From assembly GCA_023846275.1 (NCBI GenBank), contig CM043868.1, forward strand, positions 8,203,653 to 8,267,652: a DNA stretch of 64,000 nt. The letters run 5' to 3'. The stretch is from Vanilla planifolia (taxonomy: Eukaryota; Streptophyta; Magnoliopsida; Asparagales; Orchidaceae). The translations under genes were made by a program, and so were the position numbers. Under the pieces are notes generated by a model, which was not told the DNA's origin, searched no databases, and saw only the letters and a program-made list of their open reading frames with translations. Positions 62,513 through 64,000 of this stretch are shown one piece after another; within the stretch, counting starts at the first letter, position 1, and each line of letters starts with the position of its first letter.

Positions 62513-64000
62513 GTGAGGGTTATTAACTTTATGTACATACATCAGTGTTTGCTGCTTAAGCATTTGAATCTCTAAGCTTTGAAACTTTGTTTGGTTAATG
62601 AAGTTTCTCAATAACTGTTCATTTGAATGTCTTTTCATTGTGGCTACATTCATTTTCTAAGTCATTCCAAGGTAATGATGAGTGGTTTAGAAGATCAAAA
62701 CCTAACCTAGATGTTATATTTTCTTATGAAAACCTTATAATGAAGCTATTCTCAAATTTTATAGTTCTATCAATGTGGCATTATCATATCACCTCTTTGT
62801 CTTTAGGATTACCTTGTTAAGAAATCTCGTGATGATGTATTCTATAAGTGTCTCATTGTCTTTCTCATTTTTTCTATTATTTAGTAGAAGTATTTTAGGT
62901 TAAAAACCTTTCAGTTTGGCTTTCTATTGTGCTAATTTTTTTTTGTAATATATCACAAAAAATGATAGATTTAATCACCTATTTGTCATTGGTGTTGTTG
63001 TGCTTTATTGGATTTGAAAAAAAAAAAACTCAAAAGACAAATTCATAATGGATTGGTTTACTTGTTGTAGCTCATCATTGCATTTATTTGATTGTCTAAT
63101 AAACTTCAAGTTGCCCTTCCTAACTTGGAGGCATGGGGCCTCAACCAATTAAGCTCTGGTTGATAAAATTTTGATGGTTTGATCACAAATGATAGTTTAG
63201 TTGGTGGTTTATTATTCTTTGTGATGACTATAGGGATTTTATGGTTGTTGTGGGGTTGCAAATGTTCTCCTTTCATGTTTTCTTTGTTGAGTAACTTGGT
63301 GTTTTGGTTACGATTTTGATTCTTAAAAATCTCTTTGATTTGGCTTGTAGGTTTTTGCTTTGAGTATTATTCATCTGTCATGTTAGACTTGTTCATGCCT
63401 CTTAAGGGAGGCTTCATTTGTTGAATTTTTGTGACCTAATCTCTAACTTATTAGTCATTATAGGATCTCTTGTCTGTAGGTCTGTAATAATTGTCTCTTG
63501 TAGCTTTGGTAGAAAAGGAACATGACCCCCCTCCCTCGCCACTTAATTTTGTCTAGTCCTTGATAATGACCATTAGTTTAGTAATATCACTAATATCTAT
63601 TGAAAGAAAAGTCAAGCCATTGATTGAAAGAAAGTGCAATAATTTTGGATCGATATGATCGAAAATAAAATAATTATTTTATTTTAAAAACTTGTTATAA
63701 GTATTATTAAACATCCTCAAGATTTTTTATAACTAATATTCTTAACTTTGCCATCAAAAATATATTTTCATAATTATGATACATTTTAATATTTTTTTAA
63801 TTTAAAAAGTAATTTGATGAAATATTTTAAATAGGTACTTTCTAACACTAGATTGTTAAACTTAACACCATTTTACCATCATTTGATAACAAAACTTTTT
63901 AAAACTAGTTTTATTAATCAAATTGATATCTAATAATAATAGTACTTAATTAATTTTTAATCACTAATCAAAAAGTCATCTTACAAACTAAAAATTAAAA
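62513..64000 (+). other. Downstream of PRP17: possible 3' UTR intron, nothing else recognised
   Basis: AT-rich, with no second gene and no recognisable element. If the donor at 62513 is used, the last untranslated exon lies here or beyond, but I cannot place its acceptor. Confidence 0.4.

Noticed and set aside
1-64000. CRISPR arrays, operons, phage or prokaryotic defence systems
   Set aside because: The window is plant nuclear DNA; the tandem arrays lack the regular repeat-spacer pattern and no relevant proteins are encoded.

Overview
This is plant nuclear DNA. It is strongly AT-rich between genes, has spliced genes with plant-type GT-AG introns, and carries long (TA)n microsatellites and heavily decayed plant LTR retrotransposons and LINEs. 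The second gene starts very GC-rich and becomes AT-richer along its length. That 5'-to-3' coding gradient is typical of monocots, so a monocot is my best guess, but the species cannot be named from the sequence.

Only two host genes are supported, both on the + strand. (1) 13065-27623 encodes an MCM10-type DNA replication initiation factor in 11 coding exons. The frames join exactly to 400 residues, with an OB-fold region and a CCCH zinc finger. Most of its length is two large introns (4.4 kb and 8.0 kb) filled with repeats. (2) 52343-62398 encodes the splicing factor PRP17/CDC40, a seven-repeat WD40 protein of 600 residues. All but the end of the protein lies in one 1,796-nt exon; an 8,253-bp intron then splits the Trp codon two residues before the stop. 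The 3' exon adds only 7 coding bases (G GAT TAG) and restores the family's conserved Trp-Asp end.

Everything else is repeat-derived or unrecognised AT-rich DNA. From left to right: a minus-strand Ty3/gypsy 5' end with LTR, primer site and gag (1 to about 2300); (TA)n tracts; a minus-strand LTR-like copy with a tandem array (about 4130-6075); a minus-strand L1-type LINE reverse-transcriptase fragment (6560-7590); a CAT/CT-rich simple block (9040-9800); a possible copia LTR (about 10150-10420); MCM10; a 24-kb intergenic stretch with a gag zinc-knuckle fragment (32.0-32.3 kb), an LTR-like end (about 35.09 kb), a Ty3/gypsy gag-pol fossil (38.98-42.1 kb), an LTR-like copy (42.1-45.0 kb) and a chromovirus-type pol fossil (46.0-47.96 kb); then PRP17, whose intron holds a LINE 3' fragment, a strong 43-bp-arm foldback, a probable solo LTR of about 2.2 kb and several short tandem duplications.

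The two genes act in separate processes (replication origin firing and pre-mRNA splicing) and show no sign of working together beyond being neighbours. I see no new multi-gene system. The most interesting points are the PRP17 terminal splice structure, the ~47-bp tandem module recurring in three LTR-like copies, the intronic foldback, and long upstream ORFs overlapping both start codons.
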